Shown here: in pieces, positions 1 through 6,038 of the stretch
Numbering within the stretch: the first letter of the stretch is position 1
Layout: the number at the start of each line of letters is the position of its first letter
DNA from: Gemmatimonas phototrophica
GTDB taxonomy: Bacteria; Gemmatimonadota; Gemmatimonadetes; Longimicrobiales; Gaopeijiaceae
DNA: 6,515 nt
Assembly (NCBI GenBank): GCA_945876015.1
Contig: CAMCNM010000111.1
Coordinates: forward strand, 1-6,515
Direction of reading: 5' to 3'
The notes under the pieces: generated by a model
Database searches by the model: none
The model's input: the letters and a program-made list of their open reading frames with translations, nothing else
Told to the model about the DNA's origin: nothing
Translations under genes and position numbers: made by a program

Positions 1-19
1 CAACGCCAGCCCCAAACCC

Positions 20-406
20 TCACACCACGGCATCGGCTTCTATCTCGATCAGCATGTCGGGGTAAATCAACCGCTTCACCTCGACCATCGTCGTCGTGGG
101 CGGATGCGCTCCGAACACCTCCGCGTGGGCTTTCCCGTACTCACGCCAACGGTCGATGTCGGTCACGAACATCCGGGTACGCGTCACGCGATCGATCCCC
201 ACCCCGAGCTCCTTCAGCGCCCGCTCGATGATCTCGAGGCATCGCCGCGTCTGGCGATACCCGTCCCCCGGCGCGTGCACGCTGCCGTCGGGCTCGACTG
301 CAGCCGTTCCTGATATGAATATTTGTCGGTCGGCTTTGAGGGCACGGCAGTAGCCGACGTGGGCTTCCCACTGGGCCCCGCTGTAGACGCGCTCGAACGT
401 GGTCAT
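20..406 (-). CDS. Rid-family (YjgF/YER057c/UK114) protein, non-archetypal, no catalytic Arg
   Basis: Encodes 128 residues, the usual size for a single-domain Rid protein; these form trimers with active sites at subunit interfaces. Visible family features are IFISGTAAVEPDG (29-41), the RTRMFVTDI strand/helix junction (76-84), and the C-terminal MVEVKRL...IEIEADAVV (107-128), which lines up well with E. coli RidA VEVARL...IEIEAIAV. The RidA arginine that binds the imine/enamine carboxylate (PARSCVEV) aligns with Thr105 in PTTTMVEV. The protein is therefore unlikely to be a standard 2-iminobutanoate/2-iminopropanoate deaminase; other Rid branches without this Arg exist and mostly lack an assigned reaction. 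The start at 406 is chosen because GGAG lies 6 bases upstream; the frame stays open upstream to 463, but that stretch reads like non-coding sequence and carries no family similarity. It is divergent from the gene at 483. Family membership is secure, the function is not. Confidence 0.9.
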   Translation of the reverse strand: MTTFERVYSGAQWEAHVGYCRALKADRQIFISGTAAVEPDGSVHAPGDGYRQTRRCLEIIERALKELGVGIDRVTRTRMFVTDIDRWREYGKAHAEVFGAHPPTTTMVEVKRLIYPDMLIEIEADAVV

Positions 407-412
407 GGTATT

Positions 413-416
413 CTCC
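413..416 (-). promoter_or_regulatory. Ribosome binding site of the Rid-family gene
   Basis: GGAG on the minus strand, 6 bases before the ATG at 406-404. It decides in favour of this ATG over the in-frame codons further upstream. Confidence 0.6.
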
Positions 417-470
417 GTGCGGCGGGGCCGGGGGTCTTGGTGTGAAAGGGAATCATACATCACCGACTAC

Positions 471-476
471 AGGAGG
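471..476 (+). promoter_or_regulatory. Ribosome binding site AGGAGG
   Basis: A perfect AGGAGG ending 6 bases before GTG at 483 and 15 bases before the in-frame ATG at 492. The spacing favours the GTG as start of the exported protein. It is the strongest Shine-Dalgarno sequence in the window. Confidence 0.75.
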
Positions 477-482
477 TACGAG

Positions 483-1097
483 GTGATTCGCATGCGTGTT
501 TTCTGCCTGACGATGTTTCTTGCGCTGGCGGCGGTTGCGCCGGCGGCGGCGCAGCTGCCGTGGGACGGGACGACGAGCCTGGCCCCGGACTCTCCCGAGA
601 GCCTCGGGATCTCCATCCTCGACCCAGGCGACGGCGGCAACTTCGCCGTCGAGGGGATGTGGCGCCGGAGTCCCGCTCCGGTGGGCTTCGGCTTGCGGGT
701 GGGAGTCGGCGAAAACCTCGCCGATGACATCGCGGTGTATGGCGGCGTGGATCTCTCCGGGACCATCCTGACCCCCACCAGCGACCTCCCGATCGGCATG
801 ATCTGGCTGTTCGGCGCGGGTGCCTCGGTCGGCGAGGAGGTCTGGGCGGCGTTTCCGGTCGGCCTGTCGGTGGGCGCGAATCTCGAGAGCGAGGGAATCT
901 CCTTTCGCCCCTACATCGTCCCGCGCATCGACCTCGACATCATGTCCGGACCCGGCGACAGCATGGATCTGAACGCGGCGGTGGACGTCGGACTCGACCT
1001 GGAGTTCGACCCTTCGTGGGTCATCCGCTTCTCGGCGGCGTTCGGCGACCGCGACGCGATCAAGATCGGCGTGACCTTCCCACAGATCGGCAGGTGA
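483..1097 (+). CDS. Secreted beta-barrel-like protein of unknown function
   Basis: Encodes 204 residues from GTG 483, set by AGGAGG six bases upstream; starting at ATG 492 would remove only three residues. An N-terminal Sec signal peptide is clear: positive MIRMR, hydrophobic core FCLTMFLALAAVAPAAA, and an AAA|Q type I cleavage site near residue 23. No lipobox is present. The mature part has about eight or nine short alternating strands, such as VGFGLRVGVGE, IAVYGGVDLSGTI, VWAAFPVGLSVGANLE and ISFRPYIVPRIDLDI, separated by Gly/Asp-rich turns, with no alpha-helical membrane segment and no cysteine. This pattern fits a small outer-membrane beta-barrel of the OmpX/OmpW size class, but the chain ends FPQIGR rather than with the terminal aromatic common in barrels. 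A periplasmic beta-sandwich is the alternative. It overlaps the next gene by four bases, so the two are probably co-translated and may act together. I do not recognise a named family. Confidence 0.8.
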   Translation: MIRMRVFCLTMFLALAAVAPAAAQLPWDGTTSLAPDSPESLGISILDPGDGGNFAVEGMWRRSPAPVGFGLRVGVGENLADDIAVYGGVDLSGTILTPTSDLPIGMIWLFGAGASVGEEVWAAFPVGLSVGANLESEGISFRPYIVPRIDLDIMSGPGDSMDLNAAVDVGLDLEFDPSWVIRFSAAFGDRDAIKIGVTFPQIGR

Positions 1098-2266
1098 CGG
1101 TCCGTTCCTTCGGGAGCATCCTCGGTCTCGCGCTCCTCGTCGCCGCGTGTGGTGGCGGGGAGCCGGCCGAGGAGCCCGCCGCCCAGGACGGCGCGGGCGC
1201 TGCACTCGCCGCTCTTCAGGCCGCGCCGTGCGACGCGGCGACGATCGCGGCCATCGCGGACTCGGTCCTCTCTCCGCTGCTCACGGGGATCGGGCACGTC
1301 GAGAACGAGGTGATGGACTGTCAGCGCCTCGTCATGAGCACGGGCCCGAACGGCTCGTACGGTCCGCTGGCGGCGCTCTTCCCGATGGACGGCACGCTCG
1401 CGCAACCACGCGCCGCTTTCGCGACGCCGCAGCCGGCGGTGACGACGTACAGCTGGGGCGGCGACGCGGCCAAGGGCTACGCCGACTCCTATCCGGAGCT
1501 GGAGATCACGCAGGGTGCCGCATGCGTATGGCTGCGCAACAGCGCGGACGCGGCCGACGGGTGGCAGGCGGCGATCGCGTCCGGCGCGCCGTGCGGGTCG
1601 GCCACGGCTCCCGCTGACGCGGCGTTCAACCATCCCGTCTTCGAGCGCACGTACCCGGACACCGGGCCGAACGACTATCCGAGGACGGCGCGCTGGGAGT
1701 GGGACCTGAGCGGCGCCAGGCAGTTCATCGGCGTGAAGTGCGGAGACGCGTGGTGCGGCGTCATGGCGGCGGGCTCGGCCGCGCCCCGCACGCAGCCGCT
1801 GGTCGGAGGGGACCTGGCGCCGCGGGAGAGCGTCCCCGGCTGGTCGGACGCGCAACACCTCGCGATCTACGATTCGGCGGCCGCGCGTGCGCGTCCCGGT
1901 CCGTGGGGTGCGCTGGTGGCTTTTGCGGGGATGCAGAAGGATTCGATCCCCTGGTCGGAGGGGATCTTCGCCGCGCACATCCGCGTCGAAGGAGCCACGT
2001 CCGATCCTGGGCATCAGCGCTACCTGGACTGGTTCTTTCTGGATCCGTACAGCGGGTTCTCGGCCGGCGAGTTCATCCTGCGCTTCCCCGGACAGTACGA
2101 CGAGGCGTGGTACGAGGCGGGGCCGATGCGGCGTCGCCAGGCCAAGCGCGTCCAGTACGCGCCCACCTCGCCCCACCAGGTGGGGACAGTGCGTTGGAGG
2201 TGGGAGGAGACGGGGGAGCGGATCTGGACGTTCTGCCCTTCGGGCTCGTGCTACGTCGGGCTCTGA
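1094..2266 (+). CDS. Cys/Trp-rich lipoprotein of unknown function with internal repeat
   Basis: Encodes 390 residues from GTG 1094, whose GTGA overlaps the stop of the upstream gene. No Shine-Dalgarno is evident, so translational coupling is likely. The start is chosen because it places a lipoprotein signal peptide exactly at the N-terminus: VTVRS, core FGSILGLALL, lipobox VAAC with lipidated Cys19, then the flexible linker GGGEPAEEPAAQDG. Residue +2 is Gly, not the Asp inner-membrane retention signal known from enterobacteria, so outer-membrane sorting is plausible. Eight further cysteines fall as neighbours (46/76, 144/167, 216/221, 381/386), which fits four disulfides in an oxidising compartment. 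A WxW...CX4C segment occurs twice: TARWEWDLSGARQ to Cys216/Cys221, and TVRWRWEETGERI to Cys381/Cys386 at the extreme C-terminus. The middle region is rich in aromatics (e.g. WFFLDPYSGFSAGEF, 313-327). No catalytic motif or named domain is recognised. A structural or ligand-binding envelope role is inference only. Confidence 0.85.
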   Translation: MTVRSFGSILGLALLVAACGGGEPAEEPAAQDGAGAALAALQAAPCDAATIAAIADSVLSPLLTGIGHVENEVMDCQRLVMSTGPNGSYGPLAALFPMDGTLAQPRAAFATPQPAVTTYSWGGDAAKGYADSYPELEITQGAACVWLRNSADAADGWQAAIASGAPCGSATAPADAAFNHPVFERTYPDTGPNDYPRTARWEWDLSGARQFIGVKCGDAWCGVMAAGSAAPRTQPLVGGDLAPRESVPGWSDAQHLAIYDSAAARARPGPWGALVAFAGMQKDSIPWSEGIFAAHIRVEGATSDPGHQRYLDWFFLDPYSGFSAGEFILRFPGQYDEAWYEAGPMRRRQAKRVQYAPTSPHQVGTVRWRWEETGERIWTFCPSGSCYVGL

Positions 2267-2267
2267 C

Positions 2268-3467
2268 TCACTCGACGGCGCAGATCACGCACTTGAGGTA
2301 GGCGGTCTCGGGGCAGGTCGGCGAGACCGGATGGTCGGCGGCCTGCCCTCGGCTCTCGAGGATGCGGATGCGCCGTCCAGAGCGCACCGCCACCTCTCCG
2401 ATCACGGCCTCGAACTGCTCCCGGGTCACGCGTCCCGTGCACGAGCAGGTGACCAGGATCCCACCCGGCTCGAGGCATCGCACGGCGAGCTCGTTGAGCC
2501 CGCGATATCCCTTGATGGCGCTCGCGAGGCCCCGCGTCGAGCGGGCGAAGCGGGGCGGATCGAGCACGACCATCCCGTAGCGGTCTCCCGCGTCGGCGCT
2601 CTTCTCGAGCCAACGGAACGCGTCGGACGCCTCGAAGCGGACGCGTCCGTCGTCGAGCCCGTTGGCGCGCGCGTTCTCCGCGGCCAGCGCGATCGCGGTG
2701 GCGGAGACGTCCACGCCCACCACCGAGGCCGCACCCGCGCGCAGGCAGGGGAGCGTGAAGCCTCCCGAGTAGCAGAACATGTCCGCCACGCGCCGTCCTG
2801 CGGCGAGGGTGGCCACGGTTTTCCGATTCTCCCGCTGGTCGAGGAAGTAGCCGGTTTTCTGTCCGGTGCGGAGGTCTACCAGGAAGGTGAGACCGTTCTC
2901 GATCACGGGCATGGGCTCCTCCGGCGCGACGCCCCGCAGGATTCCGTCGCGCGCCTCGAGTCCCTCCTCGTCGAGGACGCCCTTCTCGGTCCGGAGCAGC
3001 ACGCCCGCCGGCCGGAGCCGCGCCTCGAGCAGGTCGAGCAGGAGACCCTTGCGGCTCGCGAGCGCGAGGCTGGTGAGCTGGACCGAAAGCACGTCGCGGT
3101 AGCGATCGACGACCAGCCCGGAGAGGCCGTCCCCCTCCGAGAACACGAGCCGACAGCCGCCCTCGGGATCCATGAGACCGAGCAAGCGGCGCAGCTCGAG
3201 CGCGCGGTCGATGCGCTCCGCGAAGAAGGCCTCGTCGATCCGCTCGGCCGCGTCCCACGTGTAGAGCCGCACGCGGATCTGGCTCTTCCCGTTGTAGAGG
3301 CCGCGGCCCACGAACGAGCCGTCCGCGCCGAACACATCGACTTCGTCGCCGTCCTGGGGATCGCCCTGCACGCGCGCGATCGCGCCCGAGAAGACCCAGG
3401 GATGCCCACCGAGCAGCGGGCGCTCCCGCCCCTGCACGAGGGCGACTCCGGGAAGGGATCCGCTCAA
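2268..3467 (-). CDS. rlmI: 23S rRNA (cytosine-C5)-methyltransferase, RlmI/YccW family
   Basis: Encodes 399 residues; E. coli RlmI, which makes m5C1962 in 23S rRNA using S-adenosylmethionine, is nearly the same length and co-linear. An N-terminal PUA domain covers about 1-75 (VQGRERPLLGGHPWVFSGAI matches the E. coli GREKSLLRRHPWVFSGAV region). A central EEHD-like domain holds GDGLSGLVVDRY (112-123) and GQKTGYFLDQRENR (202-215). The Rossmann methyltransferase domain has motif I DMFCYSGGFTL (229-239), GVDVS (251-255), motif IV DPPRF (303-307), the cysteine motif TCSCTG (340-345) and the C-terminal QAADHP...ETAYLK block (375-392). The start is TTG 3467, whose TTGA overlaps the stop of the upstream lipoprotein gene; the next candidate, an internal GTG at residue 11, would trim the conserved first strand of the PUA domain. 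No strong Shine-Dalgarno is seen, so coupling is likely. The stop lies one base from that of the convergent lipoprotein gene. RlmI function rests on family similarity; target base not proven here. Confidence 0.93.
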   Translation of the reverse strand: MSGSLPGVALVQGRERPLLGGHPWVFSGAIARVQGDPQDGDEVDVFGADGSFVGRGLYNGKSQIRVRLYTWDAAERIDEAFFAERIDRALELRRLLGLMDPEGGCRLVFSEGDGLSGLVVDRYRDVLSVQLTSLALASRKGLLLDLLEARLRPAGVLLRTEKGVLDEEGLEARDGILRGVAPEEPMPVIENGLTFLVDLRTGQKTGYFLDQRENRKTVATLAAGRRVADMFCYSGGFTLPCLRAGAASVVGVDVSATAIALAAENARANGLDDGRVRFEASDAFRWLEKSADAGDRYGMVVLDPPRFARSTRGLASAIKGYRGLNELAVRCLEPGGILVTCSCTGRVTREQFEAVIGEVAVRSGRRIRILESRGQAADHPVSPTCPETAYLKCVICAVE

Positions 3468-3799
3468 CGGCCGAGGCTGTCCGGCGGGGGCGCCATGGGC
3501 TTCACGCGCGACCGCACCTCTTCCCAGACGCCGATCATGTAGTCGGGATCCCCGCCCCACGCGTCGGCGTACGCGAGCAGTTGCTCCTCGCTGACTCCGT
3601 GCCCTTGCAGCACGCGCTCCTTGTCCTCGTCGCTCAGCACCTTGAGCGGCCTAGCCATCGCGACATCGCGCAGCTCGACGTAGGTGGCGACGAACGTCTC
3701 GCGGTCGATCACCCCGGTGGGGGTCGGCGCTTCCTTCGCGCAGCCCGCGGCGACGAGGGCGATGACGAGCGCGAGCCTCCGCAGGGCGATTTGGGTCAT
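3464..3799 (-). CDS. Small lipoprotein, DUF4296-like
   Basis: Encodes 111 residues. A lipoprotein signal peptide is clear: MTQIALRR, core LALVIALV, lipobox AAGC with Cys20, then the short linker AKEAPTPTG. The mature domain reads GVIDRETFVATYVELRDVAM (helix), then LSDEDKERVLQGHGVSEEQLLAYADAW (two short helices), then DPDYMIGVWEEVRSRV (helix), ending in a proline-rich tail. The order of an acid-rich helix, a 'xxLxxHGVSxEQ' segment and a 'DPxxxxxVWEEV' helix resembles my recollection of the DUF4296 lipoproteins common in Bacteroidota; that assignment is tentative and needs a profile search. Function is unknown in either case. The ATG at 3799 overlaps the OPT transporter stop as ATGA, and its own stop overlaps the rlmI start as TTGA, so it sits translationally coupled between the two. 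The frame is open further upstream to 4441, but that part only shadows the transporter gene. Confidence 0.82.
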   Translation of the reverse strand: MTQIALRRLALVIALVAAGCAKEAPTPTGVIDRETFVATYVELRDVAMARPLKVLSDEDKERVLQGHGVSEEQLLAYADAWGGDPDYMIGVWEEVRSRVKPMAPPPDSLGR

Positions 3800-5835
3800 T
3801 CGGGCATGTGTTTGTTGGCGGCTCGCCAGAGCAGCATGCAGAGCCCGGCGAACACCGCGGTGCCGATCAGCTCGGAGGAGTAGGGGAAGAAGTGGGTCCA
3901 TCCCTCGCCGACGATCCAGGAGTCCGACGCGGCGGGATCTCCCGTGAACTGGGTGACGCCGTAGATCAGGCCGCCGATCAGCACCCCGACCAGCGCGGAT
4001 CCCGCGATCAGGCCGGAAGCGTAGAGCACGCCCTGCTCGCGCTTCTCGGTCGCCTCCGGGCTCCTCGCCTCCACCGCGCCGCCCGCGCCCGACCCGGCGC
4101 TGGCCGGCGCGGCGCGGTCCCACTTCCGTCCGAGCGCCCAGCGCATCAGACCGCCCACCATGATCGGCGTGGACAGCGAAACGGGCAGATAGAGGCCGAC
4201 CGCGAACGCGAGCGCCGGCTGCTTGAAGACGAACTCGACCACAGCGGAGATCGCCGCTCCGAGGATCACGAATCCCCACGGCAACGATCCGTCCAGCACG
4301 CCGTCGATGACCAGGCTCATCAGTGTCGCTTGCGGCGCGGGCAGCCCATCGGCCGTCCCGATCCCATACGATTCGTTCAGCACGATCAGCACGACGCCCA
4401 TCACCGCCGCCGCGCCCACTACGCCGAGCATGTTGCCCCACTGCTGCAGGCGGGGCGTCGCGCCGAGAAGGAAGCCTGTCTTCAGGTCCTGGGAGTGGTC
4501 ACCCGCCAGGGCCGCCGAGATGCACACCACGGCTCCCACCATCAACACCGAGACCTTCGCGGTCGTCGATCCGTCGTTGAGCCCTAGCGCCACCCAGATC
4601 AGCGAGGTCAGGATGAGCGCGGCGATCGTCATCCCCGAGATCGGATTCGAGGAAGTGCCGATCAGCCCGACGATGCGGCTCGACACCGTGACGAAGAAGA
4701 AGCTGAAGACCAGGATGAGCACCGCACCCAGCAGGTCCACCGGAAGCCCGGGGAACAGCCAGATCGCGATCGTGATCAGGGCCGCCATGCCCATCACGAT
4801 GACGAAGGGGATGTCCTGCTGCGTGCGCGGCACCGCCGACGTCCCGCTCGCGCTGATGTTCTTGAACCCGAGGCTGAAGCTCTCGACGATGGTCGGCAGG
4901 CTCTTGACGAGCGTGACGATGCCCGCGAACCCCACCGCGCCCGCGCCCACGTACCGGATGTAGCTGTTCCAGATATCGCCCGAGGCCATCGTGTTCATCG
5001 GCACGGTCGCCGGATAGACCACGTTCGTGCCGCCCCAGAGATCGATCGCCGGGATGAGGAAGAGCCATCCGAGCGCGCCGCCCGCGAACATGACCGCGGC
5101 GATCTGCGGCCCGATGATGAACCCGACGCCGAGCAGCTCGGGGGTGAAGTCCCCCCCGAACTCCGCTTTGCGCGGGAGGCTCACGGCGGGAGCCGCGTTC
5201 CACACGCCGAGACCGCGGCCGTTGGCGAGCGCCTGATACAGCGCGCCGATCCCGAGTCCCTGCATCAGCAGTGCGGCCTTGCTACCGCCCTGCTCGCCGG
5301 CCACCTGCACCTCGGCGCACGCCGTCCCTTCCGGGTAGGGCAGGGCGCCGTGCTCCCGCACGATCAGGTAGCTGCGCAGCGGGATCATGAAGAGCATCCC
5401 GAGCAATCCGCCGAGCAGCGCGATCACGCTCACCTGGACGACGTCGAGGACGACCGTGGGATCCTCTCGCTGCCAGATGAACAGAGCGGGCAGCGTGAAG
5501 ATCACTCCCCCGGCCAGGGACTCCCCGGCGGAAGCGATCGTCTGGACCATGTTGGCCTCCAGGATCGTCCCGCGGCCGGTCACCTTGAAGAGCGCCACGG
5601 CCATCACCGCCGCCGGGATCGATGCGCTCACGGTGAGCCCGACGCGAAGCCCCAGATACGCGTTGGCGGCGCCGAACACGATCGAGAGCAGGACGCCCAG
5701 GCCGACCGCCTTGAAGGTGAACTCGGCCATGTTCTCCCCGGGCGCGACATAGGGCGGGTACCGGTCGCCCGGGATCCGCTCGTACGCCTCGGGGGGTAGC
5801 CCCCCCTTCCGGACCTCGAACTCGGCTTCGGCCAT
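3796..5835 (-). CDS. OPT-family oligopeptide transporter (inner membrane)
   Basis: Encodes 679 residues with many hydrophobic segments (about 14-16 by eye), as expected for the bacterial OPT family, proton-coupled importers of small peptides; some family members move metal-siderophore complexes, and the substrate here cannot be read from sequence. Family hallmarks are AEFTFKAVGLGVLLSIVFGA (37-56), NAYLGLRVGLTVSASIPAAV (58-77), NMVQTIASAGESLAGGVIFT (95-114), GALPYPEGTACAEVQ (163-177), SSNPISGMTIAALI (395-408) and GDHSQDLKTGFLLGATPRLQ (445-464). A low-complexity Ala/Gly/Ser linker (about 574-592) precedes the last membrane segments. The start is ATG 5835 because GGAG lies 6 bases upstream; an in-frame TTG at 5877 would add 14 residues but has no Shine-Dalgarno. 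It is the first gene of a leftward operon with the small lipoprotein and rlmI, and overlaps the former by ATGA. It is divergent from the M48 peptidase gene. Confidence 0.95.
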   Translation of the reverse strand: MAEAEFEVRKGGLPPEAYERIPGDRYPPYVAPGENMAEFTFKAVGLGVLLSIVFGAANAYLGLRVGLTVSASIPAAVMAVALFKVTGRGTILEANMVQTIASAGESLAGGVIFTLPALFIWQREDPTVVLDVVQVSVIALLGGLLGMLFMIPLRSYLIVREHGALPYPEGTACAEVQVAGEQGGSKAALLMQGLGIGALYQALANGRGLGVWNAAPAVSLPRKAEFGGDFTPELLGVGFIIGPQIAAVMFAGGALGWLFLIPAIDLWGGTNVVYPATVPMNTMASGDIWNSYIRYVGAGAVGFAGIVTLVKSLPTIVESFSLGFKNISASGTSAVPRTQQDIPFVIVMGMAALITIAIWLFPGLPVDLLGAVLILVFSFFFVTVSSRIVGLIGTSSNPISGMTIAALILTSLIWVALGLNDGSTTAKVSVLMVGAVVCISAALAGDHSQDLKTGFLLGATPRLQQWGNMLGVVGAAAVMGVVLIVLNESYGIGTADGLPAPQATLMSLVIDGVLDGSLPWGFVILGAAISAVVEFVFKQPALAFAVGLYLPVSLSTPIMVGGLMRWALGRKWDRAAPASAGSGAGGAVEARSPEATEKREQGVLYASGLIAGSALVGVLIGGLIYGVTQFTGDPAASDSWIVGEGWTHFFPYSSELIGTAVFAGLCMLLWRAANKHMPE

Positions 5836-5841
5836 GGGGTG

Positions 5842-5845
5842 CTCC
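5842..5845 (-). promoter_or_regulatory. Ribosome binding site of the OPT transporter gene
   Basis: GGAG on the minus strand, within CTGGAG, 6 bases before the ATG at 5835. It supports this start over the TTG at 5877. Confidence 0.6.
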
Positions 5846-5924
5846 AGTGGTGGCTCGAAGGGATCGGACAGGGTCAAGCGATGCGCGAAGGTCCCGGAAA
5901 AGGGTCCCCTCTGTCAACCGGGAG

Positions 5925-5945
5925 GCCCCCTTTCAGCGAGGGGGC
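5925..5945. repeat. Inverted repeat, 7-bp stem with 7-base loop
   Basis: GCCCCCT (5925-5931), loop TTCAGCG, AGGGGGC (5939-5945). The arms are perfectly complementary and nearly all G/C. No T-run follows on either strand, so it is not an ordinary intrinsic terminator. It could be a leader hairpin or a protein-binding dyad. Confidence 0.55.
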
Positions 5946-5963
5946 GGGAGGGGTCCAAAGCGA

Positions 5964-5984
5964 CTTGGAAATTGCACTTCCGAG
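5964..5984 (+). repeat. Imperfect inverted repeat, alternative RNA hairpin
   Basis: CTTGGAA (5964-5970), loop ATTGCAC, TTCCGAG (5978-5984). Six of seven positions are complementary in DNA, and the mismatch becomes a U-G wobble in plus-strand RNA, giving a 7-bp stem. TTGGA (5965-5969) can pair instead with TCCAA at 5954-5958, so two structures would be mutually exclusive. The effect on expression is inferred, not shown. Confidence 0.4.
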
Positions 5985-6038
5985 CTCGACTGACCCCTGC
6001 CCGACGGCACGGGCGGCGGAGCGGGGAAGACTCGGCGC

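Larger units (their letters stand above)
407..482. promoter_or_regulatory. Divergent intergenic region with AT-rich island
   Basis: Seventy-six bases separate the two divergent start codons, so promoters for both genes should lie here or in the opposing coding ends. The stretch 449-463 is clearly more AT-rich than its surroundings. On the minus strand it contains TATGAT (457 to 452), a 5 of 6 match to a -10 hexamer, placed to give a leader of about 40 bases for the Rid gene, but no good -35 lies at 16-18 bases. I see no convincing hexamer pair for the plus-strand gene. Confidence 0.35.

Noticed and set aside
453..1205. Minus-strand open frame of 250 codons opposite the beta-barrel-like gene
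   Set aside because: Arg/Asp/His-rich shadow with no ribosome site; it also covers the AGGAGG of the real gene.
911..2176. Minus-strand open frame of about 421 codons opposite the two envelope genes
   Set aside because: Arg-rich, low-information translation with no motif; the plus-strand frames have signal peptides, a lipobox and coherent overlaps.
1887..3542. Long plus-strand open frame of about 551 codons running from the lipoprotein gene across and antisense to rlmI
   Set aside because: It spans the ends of two well-supported genes, is dominated by Arg/Gly/Ala/Pro with no domain, and is the usual antisense shadow of a high-GC coding region.
3800..4441. Upstream extension of the small lipoprotein frame to about 325 codons
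   Set aside because: The extension overlaps the OPT gene in another frame and would bury a clear lipoprotein signal peptide; the ATGA overlap fixes the start at 3799.
5836..5877. Longer OPT N-terminus from TTG 5877
   Set aside because: No Shine-Dalgarno precedes the TTG, whereas GGAG precedes ATG 5835 at 6 bases; the added 14 residues show no family similarity.
5912..5917. TTGACA on the minus strand as a firm promoter for the OPT operon
   Set aside because: The sequence 16-19 bases downstream has no acceptable -10; kept only as a candidate element within the intergenic entry.
5965..5977. Possible sigma-54 promoter (GG...GC within TTGGAAATTGCAC)
   Set aside because: The GG to GC distance is 7 bases, too short for the fixed -24/-12 spacing.
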